Shown one piece after another: positions 11,559 to 21,102 of a stretch of DNA of 64,000 nt. A program made the position numbers and the translations under genes. Origin of the DNA: Pseudoalteromonas ostreae (lineage in GTDB: Bacteria > Pseudomonadota > Gammaproteobacteria > Enterobacterales > Alteromonadaceae); the NCBI RefSeq assembly GCF_018069805.1, contig NZ_JAGPYN010000004.1, forward strand, positions 62,001 through 126,000. The letters run 5' to 3'. The notes below the pieces were generated by a model that saw only the letters and a program-made list of their open reading frames with translations, did no database searches and had not been told where the DNA came from. Position 1 is the stretch's first letter, and each line of letters starts with the position of its first letter.

Positions 11559-12191
11559 TTAAGCCGTTAGTACGAAACAATCTAGGTAACCGTCTTTACT
11601 TGCATCAATTTTATTCATCGGTGTCGCGTTATGCCAAACTTCACGGTCATTGATTAATGCAAACATGCCATCTTTAATTTCCATTTTGAAACAGGGCTCT
11701 GCTTGCTTGTTTTCATACACCAATAACTCACCACCTTCTAAGTTTTCGTGTGATACACCACAAACACAAACGTGATCAAAGCCATCTTGATGGATACCTT
11801 CAGGCGCAGGTGGTGTATCGCTGTCGATTGCTAGCATTCTAAACTGGTGAATTTCAATATCACGGTCTTCGTCTATACCTGTGATAGCACGAAACTCATT
11901 AACGATACTTTTCATGCCTTCGCTTGCCAATAAGCTTGACTCTAAATTCTCATACGTACGCTCAACATTGCCTTGAAAGGTATTAATTGAATCATCTTGT
12001 ACAAAGGCTTTAGTGGCTTGTAGTTTTAGTTTGCCACCTTGTGCTTTGATCACTGAATAGCGGCGTTTACGAAACGCACCATCGGCATAAGGATTCACCG
12101 GAAGATTGGCAAATGATGGCTTAACAGCCTCAATATGAGCTTGGTTTACAAAGCGAAGTTGTAAGAGGTTCTGGTTGTTTAATGCTGTCAT
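11559..12191 (-). CDS. 2OG-Fe(II) dioxygenase, PF10014 (amino-acid hydroxylase-like)
   Basis: A 210-residue protein of the 2OG-Fe_Oxy_2 type, the family that includes a Bacillus L-isoleucine 4-hydroxylase. Iron ligands are probably His134 and Asp136 (EGIHQDGFDHV) and His187 (EVWHNATP). The segments KLKLQATKAFVQDDSIN and DIEIHQFRMLAID also fit the family. It is the first gene of a two-gene operon with the class V PLP enzyme nine bp downstream. A free amino acid is the likely substrate by family precedent; which one is not visible. Confidence 0.85.
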   Translation of the reverse strand: MTALNNQNLLQLRFVNQAHIEAVKPSFANLPVNPYADGAFRKRRYSVIKAQGGKLKLQATKAFVQDDSINTFQGNVERTYENLESSLLASEGMKSIVNEFRAITGIDEDRDIEIHQFRMLAIDSDTPPAPEGIHQDGFDHVCVCGVSHENLEGGELLVYENKQAEPCFKMEIKDGMFALINDREVWHNATPMNKIDASKDGYLDCFVLTA

Positions 12192-12380
12192 AAAGATCTT
12201 GCCCCTAGTTAAAAATATGGCAAGAATTTTAATGTAAATAAGGTGGATAATTGATTTTATATTGTTATGGATAAAAAATAGTTAGCATTTTATATCTACA
12301 AAAATAACATTTAATAGATAAAAAACCATTTATTTGAAAAAATGAAAAGAAATATATCTACATTTTTTAGTTACAAAAAT

Positions 12381-12408
12381 AAAAAAGCCCGCAGCGCGGG
12401 CTTTTTTA
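12381..12408. terminator. Rho-independent terminator after acnB
   Basis: Inverted repeat AAAAAAGCCCGC / GCGGGCTTTTTT with a short loop, 12 bp beyond the acnB stop codon on the minus strand. The A run on the other side would let it work in both directions. Confidence 0.9.
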
Positions 12409-12420
12409 CTTTCAAATAAG

Positions 12421-15018
12421 TTAAACTGCTTGTTGAATAATCACATTATCTGCTTTTTTAGTGTAAGCAGGCATACGATGGAAGTTTAAGTAACGGTATG
12501 TATCTGATGCTGTTGCATTTATCTTCGCTGCATACTGTTGATATTCAGCAGATGTTGGTAACTTACCTAAAATAGCCGCTACGGCTGCAAGTTCAGCGGA
12601 TGCCAAAAATACATTAGCACCATTACCTAAACGATTAGGGAAGTTACGTGTAGAGGTAGACACAACTGTTGCTTGATCTGCAACACGCGCTTGATTACCC
12701 ATACACAGTGAGCATCCTGGTGTTTCGATACGGGCACCAACACGACCAAAGATACCGTAGTAACCTTCGTCGGTAAGCTGATCTTTATCCATCTTAGTCG
12801 GTGGAGCAACCCAAAGCTGAGTCGGTAATTGACCTTTAAAGCCATCAAGCAACTTACCAGCAGCACGGAAGTGGCCAATATTCGTCATACAAGATCCAAT
12901 AAATACCTCGTCGATTTTCTCGCCTGTAACATCAGATAATAAACGAGCATCATCAGGATCATTTGGCGCACACAAAATTGGCTCTTCGATTTCAGCTAAG
13001 TCGATTTCTAGAACGTGCTTATATTCTGCACCTGCGTCAGCTTCCATCAACTCAGGGTTAGCTAACCATTCTTGCATGGCATTGATACGACGTTCAATAG
13101 TACGTACATCACCGTAACCTTCTGAGATCATCCACTTGAGCATAACAATGTTTGATTCAAGATATTCGGCAATCGACTCTTTAGAAAGCTTAACAGTACA
13201 ACCTGCAGCTGAACGTTCTGCAGATGCATCGGAAAGCTCAAATGCTTGCTCAACAGTTAAGTGCTCAACACCTTCGATCTCAAGTATACGACCAGAGAAC
13301 TCATTGATTTTGCCTTTTTTCTCAACTGTTAATAGGCCTTCTTTAATAGCGAAGTAAGGAATTGCATGAACCAGATCACGCAATGTGATACCAGCTTGCA
13401 TTTTACCTTTAAAGCGCACCAAGATTGACTCAGGCATATCAAGAGGCATAACCCCTGTTGCTGCTGCGAATGCTACTGCACCTGAACCTGCAGGGAATGA
13501 AATACCCAGTGGGAAACGTGTATGTGAATCACCACCAGTACCGACGGTATCTGGTAATAACATTCGGTTTAACCAAGAGTGAATAACACCGTCCCCAGGT
13601 CGAAGCGAGACGCCGCCACGATTCATGATGAAGTCTGGCAGTGTATGATGCGTATTAACGTCTATAGGTTTAGGGTACGCCGAGGTATGACAGAAAGACT
13701 GCATTGTTAAATCTGCAGAGAAACCTAAGCATGCTAAGTCTTTCAGCTCATCACGCGTCATAGGGCCTGTTGTATCTTGCGAGCCTACAGTGGTCATTTT
13801 AGGCTCACAGTATTGACCTGGGCGAATACCTGCAATGTTACATGCTTTACCAACCATTTTTTGCGCTAGTGTGAAGCCTTTATCAGACACTTCTGTTGCT
13901 GTTGGAACTTTAAATACATCAGTTGCACCTAAGCCAAGTGATGTACGCGCTTTGTCAGTTAAACCACGACCAATGATTAGTGGGATACGACCACCAGCAC
14001 GAACTTCATCTAAAATTACCTCAGATTTAAGTTCAAAAGTAGAGATTATTTTATCAGTACCATGGCTCTTAACAACACCTTGGTACGGGTAGATGTCGAT
14101 TTGCTCACCCATGTTAAGCTCATCAACATTTAATTCGATTGGTAATGCGCCTGAATCTTCCATTGTGTTGAAGAAGATTGGCGCAATTTTATTACCTAAA
14201 CATACACCGCCAACACGTTTGTTTGGTACGAACGGAATATCATCGCCCATAAACCAAAGTACAGAGTTAGTCGCTGACTTACGAGAAGAGCCAGTACCAA
14301 CAACATCACCTACGTAGGCAAGTGGTAAGCCTTTAGTTTTTAATTCTTCAAGTTGTGTAATTGGACCAACCTCACCAGCTTTATCAGGTGCAATACCGTC
14401 ACGTTCAATTTTTAGCATTGCTAAAGCATGAAGTGGAATATCAGGACGTGACCAAGCGTCTGGTGCTGGTGATAAATCATCAGTATTTGTTTCGCCAGTT
14501 ACTTTGAATACCGTCACTGATATTTTTTCAGCAACCGCTGGTTTATTGGTAAACCATTCTGCTGCAGCCCAAGATTCAATAATTTGCTTAGCGTATTCAT
14601 TACCCGCTTTTGCTTTTTCTTCAACGTCATAGAATGCATCAAACATTAATAACGTATTTGAAAGACCTTTAACAATGATTGGCGCAAGCACTTCTTCGTC
14701 AAGTAGCTCAATCATAGGCGCAATGTTGTAACCACCAAGCATAGTACCTAATAACTCAGCTGCTTTTTCTTTTGAAATTAGCGGTGAAGTTGCCTCACCT
14801 TTCGCAACTGCGGCTAAAAAACCAGCTTTGATGTAAGCTGCGTCATCTACACCCGGCGGCACACGATTTACTAATAAGTCTAAAATAAACTCTTCTTCAC
14901 CTGCAGGTGGTGTTTTAACTAGCTCGATAAGATCAGCCGTTTGCTGAGCATCCAATGGCGCTGGTACGATACCTAACGCGGCACGTTCTTCTACGTGTTT
15001 ACGATAATCTTCTAGCAC
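12421..15018 (-). CDS. acnB: Aconitate hydratase B / 2-methylisocitrate dehydratase
   Basis: AcnB interconverts citrate and isocitrate in the TCA cycle and can act on 2-methylisocitrate. The 865-residue protein matches E. coli AcnB (same length) from [14 protein letters not shown] to the end. AcnB-specific order is seen: the N-terminal HEAT-like and swivel regions ([20 protein letters not shown]), then the catalytic part with [24 protein letters not shown]. Iron-sulfur cysteines lie in FIGSCMTN and PGCSLCMGN. It is transcribed alone, with a terminator behind it. A second aconitase, acnA, lies at 43.0 kb. Confidence 0.98.
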   Translation of the reverse strand: MLEDYRKHVEERAALGIVPAPLDAQQTADLIELVKTPPAGEEEFILDLLVNRVPPGVDDAAYIKAGFLAAVAKGEATSPLISKEKAAELLGTMLGGYNIAPMIELLDEEVLAPIIVKGLSNTLLMFDAFYDVEEKAKAGNEYAKQIIESWAAAEWFTNKPAVAEKISVTVFKVTGETNTDDLSPAPDAWSRPDIPLHALAMLKIERDGIAPDKAGEVGPITQLEELKTKGLPLAYVGDVVGTGSSRKSATNSVLWFMGDDIPFVPNKRVGGVCLGNKIAPIFFNTMEDSGALPIELNVDELNMGEQIDIYPYQGVVKSHGTDKIISTFELKSEVILDEVRAGGRIPLIIGRGLTDKARTSLGLGATDVFKVPTATEVSDKGFTLAQKMVGKACNIAGIRPGQYCEPKMTTVGSQDTTGPMTRDELKDLACLGFSADLTMQSFCHTSAYPKPIDVNTHHTLPDFIMNRGGVSLRPGDGVIHSWLNRMLLPDTVGTGGDSHTRFPLGISFPAGSGAVAFAAATGVMPLDMPESILVRFKGKMQAGITLRDLVHAIPYFAIKEGLLTVEKKGKINEFSGRILEIEGVEHLTVEQAFELSDASAERSAAGCTVKLSKESIAEYLESNIVMLKWMISEGYGDVRTIERRINAMQEWLANPELMEADAGAEYKHVLEIDLAEIEEPILCAPNDPDDARLLSDVTGEKIDEVFIGSCMTNIGHFRAAGKLLDGFKGQLPTQLWVAPPTKMDKDQLTDEGYYGIFGRVGARIETPGCSLCMGNQARVADQATVVSTSTRNFPNRLGNGANVFLASAELAAVAAILGKLPTSAEYQQYAAKINATASDTYRYLNFHRMPAYTKKADNVIIQQAV

Positions 15019-15249
15019 AATATTGCCCTCTTGGTGACGTGAAAGTATTCAGCAGTGCGCGTTCTCGCGGAAAATTACCCAATACTTATAATATTTTAAC
15101 GATTAATTATAGAGCTTTTAAATATAGATGAAAATCCGTGCAACCAAGCAATATTTTATATTCATTATAAATACTGTGAATATAAAGTTAGGGAGGTACT
15201 ATTTATATGAATGTTGGTTAACTGCGGATCATTACTAGTTATTAGGCAT

Positions 15250-15279
15250 AAAAAAACCCAGCATATTGCTGGGTTTTTC
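15250..15279. terminator. Rho-independent terminator after the OmpA-like gene
   Basis: AAAAACCCAGCA / TGCTGGGTTTTT, a 12-bp stem with a three-base loop, 15 bp beyond the stop codon of the OmpA-like gene. The region between it and acnB (15019-15249) holds the acnB promoter and no gene. Confidence 0.9.
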
Positions 15280-15294
15280 ATAAATCAAATGCTA

Positions 15295-16359
15295 TTAACG
15301 CTTAACTTTCACACGCTCAATTGACTTAAGGTGTGCTTCTACACGACGGTTTTCCGCGTGTGCAGCTGGCGTGTTGCCTGTATTTTTAAGACGCTCTTCG
15401 CCAAGACCAACTGTAGTAATGCGATCTTCAGCAATGCCATCAGCAATTAGCTTCGCAGCAACTGCATCAGCACGCTTTTTCGATAACCACTTGTTGTACT
15501 CAGCTTTACCAACAGCTGAAGAATGACCTTCAAGTAATACTGTTGTGTCTGTGTGCTCTTTTAAGAAGCTAGCAACTTGGTCAATACCGCTGTCATATTC
15601 ACCAGCAACTTTTGAAGTATTGTTAGGGAATTTTACTAACAAACTCTTAGTTACTTCACGGTCTTCATATAAAGTACAACCTGTTCCATCAACAGCATCT
15701 GTCATTGGTGTGTTTGCACATTGGTCATCTGCATCAGGGATGTTATCACCATCGCTATCTGCAGGGGTAACTGCTACAGGTACTACTGTAGCCGGAGCTG
15801 GAGCAGCTTTCACAGGCTCAACCGCAGAACTTTGCTTACCAAATAAATAGCTAAGACCAAGTTTAGCACCTACATCTGTGTAACCACGGTCAAGACCTTG
15901 ATATAGTGATGTTTCTACATTAAACGCAAAGTTATCAGTAAGGTAATGCTGATAACCGGCACCCACATTTGCAAAAGTTAGGTTTTCTGTAATATCAATC
16001 TGTTTAAGACCGAAGATGCCATAAAAAGGGCCACCGTTGATGTGATAAAGACCGTCAATACCTAAACGATCGCCGTCCATACTTGTTGCAGTCATAGCTG
16101 GATTTGCATTTGAAATATCAAAATCCATATCAGCATACTCTAAACGCGCACTCCAGTAATCGTTAAAACGATAACCAATTTCTGCACCCCAACCAGTTGA
16201 ATCATCAACATCAGTACCTGCGCTGCCACGGATATTTTCCCATGATGCATCGTAATAATCGCCAAAAGCACCAATAAAGAAACCTTCTTTTTCAGCAGCG
16301 AAACTTGAAGCGCTAGTTGCAGCTAGTGCTAAAGCAATAGTCAGTGATTTTAATTTCAT
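15295..16359 (-). CDS. OmpA-family outer membrane protein with TSP3-type calcium repeat
   Basis: A 354-residue protein with a signal peptide (MKLKSLTIALALAATSASSFA, cleavage after FAA about residue 22), an eight-strand OmpA-like beta-barrel to about 175, and a Pro/Ala/Val linker. A thrombospondin type-3-like calcium motif, DSDGDNIPDADDQC, follows around 200-215. The OmpA peptidoglycan-binding domain spans roughly 245-345 (LLEGHSSAVG, LSKKRADAV, GLGEERL, NRRVE). It anchors the outer membrane to the cell wall. It is a single gene after a 450-bp upstream region, typical of a strongly regulated porin. Confidence 0.9.
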   Translation of the reverse strand: MKLKSLTIALALAATSASSFAAEKEGFFIGAFGDYYDASWENIRGSAGTDVDDSTGWGAEIGYRFNDYWSARLEYADMDFDISNANPAMTATSMDGDRLGIDGLYHINGGPFYGIFGLKQIDITENLTFANVGAGYQHYLTDNFAFNVETSLYQGLDRGYTDVGAKLGLSYLFGKQSSAVEPVKAAPAPATVVPVAVTPADSDGDNIPDADDQCANTPMTDAVDGTGCTLYEDREVTKSLLVKFPNNTSKVAGEYDSGIDQVASFLKEHTDTTVLLEGHSSAVGKAEYNKWLSKKRADAVAAKLIADGIAEDRITTVGLGEERLKNTGNTPAAHAENRRVEAHLKSIERVKVKR

Positions 16360-16817
16360 TGTTTCCTTCCCGTTTTCATAATTAAAATTGCAGCTAAGAG
16401 ATCCTAGCTCAATAAGTTTTACAAAGAGTACCGTATCTTTAGTTAATCATTACTTAACGAAAATGTTTAAATGCATATTTGCAATTTAAATATTTATTAA
16501 AATAAAGCGCTCTACATTATAGTTCAGATAAAAAACTTTACCTAACTTATACATATATCGATTGTCAGCATTGTAATTGCTATCTATGCAATTTCAGCCA
16601 CAACGTTTCTAATATCTTTGGCTTTACTAATTTAAATGCTGAAGCTAATGGATGTATTATATTGGTTAATTTTAAATCAACAAGTGGTTAAGCATATTTA
16701 TTCTTATAATTATGGATAAATAACAGCTTTTAACGACTAATGGATGTAGAACTCTCATCACCCATTAGTCGCGGCTCAATTTATGAACCGCAACTGACAA
16801 CAATGAGCGCTTCGATA
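16360..16817. other. AT-rich region upstream of the OmpA-like gene
   Basis: About 460 bp without a supported gene. It must contain the promoter of the OmpA-like gene on the minus strand and the 3' flank of selO. A plus-strand frame at 16740-16922 runs into selO on the opposite strand and has no protein character. No T-rich terminator hairpin for selO was recognised, though TAATGG...CCATTA near 16738-16767 could form a weak stem. Confidence 0.4.
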
Positions 16818-18233
16818 TTATGTACCACAAAATGTTTGGTAATTTGTATCTCCATCGACAGGCGGGGAGTACCAAAATGCAGGGCTTACCAACAATTGGT
16901 TAGGCGACCTCAAGGCCGTTAAATATTCATCTAACATGCTGCTTTCACCATTACTTTCATACTGCTGTATTATGCTTTCGACGATATGATTACGCGGTAT
17001 CAAGCGTGGGTTGGCTTGGCGCATCAGCTGATAGCTTTGCGTACTTGTTCTGGCTAACCACTTGATAGACCAACCAGCCAAATCACTCGGAATAGCAGTC
17101 TGACCTTGCAGTGATTCTGTTAAGGCGTCAAAAGTATTGGTGTAATCAAGTTGATGGTTTTTCAGTAATGTTAATAACTCGGATACTAATTCAGCATCAC
17201 CGTCTTGATGACCATCTAGCCCTAGCTTTTGCGCCCACATCTGTGTAAAGGCTTGATGAAACTGCTCAGCAAAACCATTTATTAATGGGCTTAGTAGCTC
17301 AACAGCCCGCTCTTCGTCATCGCTAATTAAAGGAATTAAACTTTCAGCTAAACGTGCACAATTCCAATTAGCAATATTAGGTTGATTGCCAAAAGCATAG
17401 CGGCCTTGGCGATCAATAGAACTAAATACAGTATCAAAATCAAACTGATTCATCATTGCACAAGGGCCATAATCGATGGTCTCACCACTGACGAGCGTAT
17501 TATCAGTATTCATTACTCCATGAATAAAACCAACGCGCATCCAGCTAACAATCAGGCTAACTTGCTTTTCAATCACCGCACTTAAAAATGCCAAATAACG
17601 CGCAGAGCCCGTAGACTTTATCTCAGGATAATGACGCTCAATAGCTAAATCAGCTAAAGTTTTTAAACCAGTAACGTCACCTTGCGCAGCTAAATACTGA
17701 AACGAACCGACACGTATATGACTACTAGCAACGCGGGTAACAATGGCTCCTTGTTGTGGTGGTTGACGGTAAACTGTTTCACCACTGGCAACAACTGCCA
17801 AACAACGTGTCGTCGGTATGCCAAGCCCGTGCATTGCCTCACTCATTATATATTCACGTACCGCAGGACCGATTGCACAACGGCCATCACCTCCACGTGA
17901 AAATGGCGTAGCACCAGAACCTTTGAGTTGAATGTCCCAAAGCTGTTGCTGCTGATCAGTGACAGCCCCTAATAAATGTGCTCGCCCATCACCTAAACGC
18001 GGTGAAAAATGTCCAAATTGATGCCCTGAGTAACCTAATGCCACAGCAGCAACATCGCTGTTATTAAGATTACCAGAAAAAATTACCGCACGTTCTGATG
18101 TGGCAACCTCAATATTAAGCTGCCTAGCTAACGTATCGTTCCACAACAGTAAGTTTGGAGCAATAACAGCACTTGGCTGATCCGCCACAGCAAAATCATC
18201 AGCAATCTGGGTGTAACGAGCAACTAATTTCAT
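16818..18233 (-). CDS. selO: Protein adenylyltransferase SelO (YdiU)
   Basis: SelO is a pseudokinase-fold enzyme that transfers AMP to Ser, Thr or Tyr of proteins, implicated in redox stress. The 471-residue protein has the usual markers: LGYSGHQFGHFSPRLGDGRAHLLG, QLKGSGATPFSRGGDGRCAIGPAVREYIMSEAM (split here in family blocks), GVMNTDNTLVSGETIDYGPCAMM near the active site, and a C-terminal YQTFCGT, where some homologues carry selenocysteine and this one has a plain cysteine. It starts eight bp after the Tag-like glycosylase gene, so the two are co-transcribed. Confidence 0.95.
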   Translation of the reverse strand: MKLVARYTQIADDFAVADQPSAVIAPNLLLWNDTLARQLNIEVATSERAVIFSGNLNNSDVAAVALGYSGHQFGHFSPRLGDGRAHLLGAVTDQQQQLWDIQLKGSGATPFSRGGDGRCAIGPAVREYIMSEAMHGLGIPTTRCLAVVASGETVYRQPPQQGAIVTRVASSHIRVGSFQYLAAQGDVTGLKTLADLAIERHYPEIKSTGSARYLAFLSAVIEKQVSLIVSWMRVGFIHGVMNTDNTLVSGETIDYGPCAMMNQFDFDTVFSSIDRQGRYAFGNQPNIANWNCARLAESLIPLISDDEERAVELLSPLINGFAEQFHQAFTQMWAQKLGLDGHQDGDAELVSELLTLLKNHQLDYTNTFDALTESLQGQTAIPSDLAGWSIKWLARTSTQSYQLMRQANPRLIPRNHIVESIIQQYESNGESSMLDEYLTALRSPNQLLVSPAFWYSPPVDGDTNYQTFCGT

Positions 18234-18241
18234 AGTATTCC

Positions 18242-18943
18242 TTAGGCTTGGGTTGTTTGTATGCCAACGCGATTATCGCCCACGCTGTATGCAACTAACA
18301 AACTGAGCTCTTGTAGGCTTAATCCGCTTTGTTGCTGCAGTTCATTAAAAAAATGTTGAGCGCTGGTAAGTGACTTTTTAGTTTGTAAACCGCCATCAAT
18401 TATTTTGTGAGCACGGAGATAACTTTCTACATCACGCGATAATAAAAAAGTGTCTTTCCCTAAGGTCCGCAATGCATAAGGGCCGGTGTTACCACCTAAA
18501 CGCGACCCATGCTTTTTTAAATACCCCCACAAACCAATAATATCGTCGCTCGGCCAATCTGCAATAAACTGACTAAAACTGCCATGTTCACTTGCCACTT
18601 CATGGATCATATACGCATTTTCTGGGATCGTTTGCACTTTTTTAAAGTTACGAACGATTCGCTCATCGGTGGCTTTTTGCTCAAGTATATCTGGCGGCAT
18701 CATTAATAATTTAGCCACACTAAAATCCCAAAATACTTCCCGAAAACCTGGCCATTTATTGTTGATCACTGACCAATAAAAACCACTTTGAAAAATTTTG
18801 CGGGTAAACTCTTCAAGCCATGCATCATCAGGTAAAGCAGTTAATTGCTTTGCATTTTGAGGGGCAACAAGTAATTGCTGTAACATTACTTCGCTACCTT
18901 TTCGCTGTGCCGCTCGTTGATATATATCTTGAAATTTTTCCAT
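18242..18943 (-). CDS. DNA-3-methyladenine glycosylase I-like protein
   Basis: A 233-residue protein of the Tag superfamily (helix-hairpin-helix glycosylases removing 3-methyladenine). Seen are FTRKIFQSGFYWSVINNKWPGFREVFWDFS, where Tag binds the damaged base, and the helical C-terminal half with GNTGPYALRTLGKDTFLLS. It is longer than E. coli Tag (187) and lacks the obvious N-terminal CxW zinc motif, so it belongs to a divergent branch. It is first in an operon with selO, eight bp away. Activity is likely but not proven by the sequence. Confidence 0.75.
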   Translation of the reverse strand: MEKFQDIYQRAAQRKGSEVMLQQLLVAPQNAKQLTALPDDAWLEEFTRKIFQSGFYWSVINNKWPGFREVFWDFSVAKLLMMPPDILEQKATDERIVRNFKKVQTIPENAYMIHEVASEHGSFSQFIADWPSDDIIGLWGYLKKHGSRLGGNTGPYALRTLGKDTFLLSRDVESYLRAHKIIDGGLQTKKSLTSAQHFFNELQQQSGLSLQELSLLVAYSVGDNRVGIQTTQA

Positions 18944-19100
18944 TACTCACTACCACTACTTGTTATTACGCTTACTGTAACGCTATTTACGTTGTAAAAA
19001 AATGTCAGGAGCACATTGCACTAAAAATAAACTTAAAAATATCCAGCCTTGACACCTAGACGGCTAAAATGCTTTAATCTTCCGTATTACCCCTATTAAA

Positions 19101-19131
19101 GGTGTGAGTTTTAAACGATAAAACTTGCACC
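19101..19131 (+). other. Stem-loop immediately 5' of the lysine riboswitch
   Basis: GGTGTGAGTTTT pairs with AAAACTTGCACC (two wobble or mismatched positions) across a seven-base loop. There is no T run after it. It may be the 5' end structure of the lysine operon transcript or overlap its promoter; the function is not known. Confidence 0.5.
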
Positions 19132-19325
19132 ATGGGCTAGAAGAGGTGCGTTATTCAGGTAACGTATGTGAGGAGCACACACTCCAGTGATCATACGTGA
19201 GGGGAATTAACGCCGAGAAGTAACACTTTTTGTGAAGTTTTATTTCGGGCGACTGGGTTGAATCCCAGCGACTGTCACCAACAATGGCGATGCTGTTGAT
19301 AAATTTGGTGGAGAGCTTCTGGTCT
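19130..19325 (+). promoter_or_regulatory. Lysine riboswitch (L box)
   Basis: The sequence follows the lysC-type lysine aptamer closely: CTAGAAGAGGTGCG opening P1, TAACGTATGTGAGGAGC, CCAGTGATCATACGTGAGGGGAATTAACGCCGAG, CTGGGTTGAATCCCAGCGACTGTCACC, and GGTGGAGAGCTTCTGG closing P1. P1 pairs 19137-19143 with 19316-19322. All conserved core stretches are recognisable. It precedes dapA-dapD-lysA and a desuccinylase-like gene, so lysine should repress the operon. No hairpin with a T run follows within the 137 bp to dapA, which suggests translational or Rho-dependent control. Confidence 0.96.
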
Positions 19326-19461
19326 TAACATAGTAAGGCCACGCGCCCTATTGTATTAAGCCCATTCGCTCTTCGAATTATATTAGTTCGAATGACGACG
19401 ATGCGGCGCACTCCATGGTAGCCCAACATACTCATCGAACACCCTAATAAGTTCGTTGCAG

Positions 19462-20343
19462 ATGAAAAACAATTTTGATTTAAACGATTACCCATTGTGG
19501 ACTGCGCTTGTCACGCCTTTTACTGACGCAGGCGAAGTCGACTATAGCGTACTTGACCAATTAGTTGCACAACAGCAAACGGCTAACAATGGCATTTTAC
19601 TACTTGGCAGTACCGGCGAAGGCTTAGCCCTTACCCTCAAAGAACAACAAGCAATTGTTGAACATGTTTGTCAATTAGCACCAACCGTACCTTTAATGGT
19701 TGCCGTCGGCGGCATGAACCTCAAACAACAAGTCGCCTGGGTTGAATACTGCAACCAATTACCTATTCACAGTTATTTACTGGGCTCTCCTCTATACGCC
19801 AAACCAGGTGTAGTTGGCCAAACCCACTGGTTTGAAAGCTTGCTGAATGCCAGTAAGCATCCATGTATGCTTTATAACGTACCTGGGCGCAGTGCTGTTG
19901 CTATTCCACCGACCGTAATTGGTAATTTAAAAGATCACAAAAATTTATGGGCACTTAAAGAAGCCAGTGGCGATATCGCTAAATTTGAAGGCTTTAGAAA
20001 TGCCGCACCAGAGCTTGCTATTTTCAGTGGCGATGATGCCCTCATGCCATACTTTGCCCAAGCTGGCGCGAAAGGCTTAGTCTCTGTTGCTGCGAATGCG
20101 TGGCCGGTGCAAACCCATGAATTTGTAAAGCGCAGCCTCAGTGGTCAACACCCCAATTTATTTGCCGATTGGTCACAAGCAATCCAAAGCTTATTTGCCG
20201 TGGCAAACCCTATTCCCGTAAAGGTTTTGATGCACTTACAAGGGCGTATAACAAGCCCGTACTTGCGTCCACCTTTGACGCATCTTGAGTTAACGCAAAC
20301 AGATTGCATTAACAACGCAAACAACACCATTTTATCTTGGCAT
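19462..20343 (+). CDS. dapA: 4-hydroxy-tetrahydrodipicolinate synthase family protein
   Basis: DapA condenses pyruvate with aspartate semialdehyde, the first committed step to diaminopimelate and lysine. The 293-residue TIM-barrel protein has the Schiff-base lysine K166 (ALKEASG), Tyr138 and Arg143 (YNVPGRS), and GSTGEGLAL at 49-57 where E. coli has GTTGES. The C-terminal NPIPVK motif is present. The ATG is used; an upstream in-frame TTG two codons earlier is possible, and neither has a strong ribosome site. It is the first gene behind the lysine riboswitch, which supports a true lysine role. Confidence 0.93.
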
Positions 20344-20361
20344 TAAACACAGGTTTTTATA

Positions 20362-21102
20362 ATGAGCTGGTTAGAACTATTAAATAATTTAGAATCGGGC
20401 GCAGTACGCGCAGCAACACAAGACGAAAACGGCCAATGGCATGCGAATATTGAAGTTAAACAAGGTATTTTAGAAGCATTTAAAAATGGCACTAACACCG
20501 AATTCCCTGGTGGTTTTGTTGATAAGCATAACTTAGCACCACAAGGTTTCGCAGCCGATGCTGGAGTGCGTATGGTACCTGGTGGCTCAAGCGTTCGCCG
20601 TGGCGCACACGTTGCTAAGGGCACGATTATTATGCCACCAGCATATGTAAACATTGGTGCGTTTATCGACGAAGGCACTATGGTTGATAGCCACGCGTTA
20701 GTGGGGTCGTGTGCGCAAGTAGGTAAAAATGTACATTTAAGCGCTGCAGTACAACTAGGCGGTGTACTTGAACCTATTGGAGCAAGCCCGGTGGTAGTAG
20801 AAGACGATGCATTCATCGGTGCAGGTTGCGTGATTGTTGAAGGCGTAGTAGTGAAAAAAGGCGCGGTGCTCGCACCAGGTGTACGCTTATCAGCAACTAT
20901 TCCAGTTTATGACTGTGTTAATGAGCGCCAGCTGGCTAAAGGCGAGCCTATTCCTGAATACGCGATTGTTATTCCAGGCTCTCGTCCAGCTTCTAATACT
21001 TGGGCCCGCGAGCAAGGATTAAGTATGTCGTGTGCATTAATTGTAAAATACCGTGATGAACAAAGTGATGCATCATTACTTCTTGAAGAGGTTTTACGTT
21101 AA
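20362..21102 (+). CDS. dapD: 2,3,4,5-tetrahydropyridine-2,6-dicarboxylate N-succinyltransferase
   Basis: DapD succinylates tetrahydrodipicolinate, opening the ring on the way to N-succinyl-diaminopimelate. The 246-residue protein has the left-handed beta-helix hexapeptide repeats from about 70 to 200 (IIMPPAYVNIGAFIDEGTMVDSH, VGSCAQVGKNVHLSAAVQLGG, VVVEDDAFIGAGCVIVEG). E. coli DapD is 274 residues; this one lacks most of the N-terminal helical domain, as in a shorter subgroup. The last base of its stop codon is the first base of the lysA start (TAATG), so the two are translationally coupled. Confidence 0.93.
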   Translation: MSWLELLNNLESGAVRAATQDENGQWHANIEVKQGILEAFKNGTNTEFPGGFVDKHNLAPQGFAADAGVRMVPGGSSVRRGAHVAKGTIIMPPAYVNIGAFIDEGTMVDSHALVGSCAQVGKNVHLSAAVQLGGVLEPIGASPVVVEDDAFIGAGCVIVEGVVVKKGAVLAPGVRLSATIPVYDCVNERQLAKGEPIPEYAIVIPGSRPASNTWAREQGLSMSCALIVKYRDEQSDASLLLEEVLR

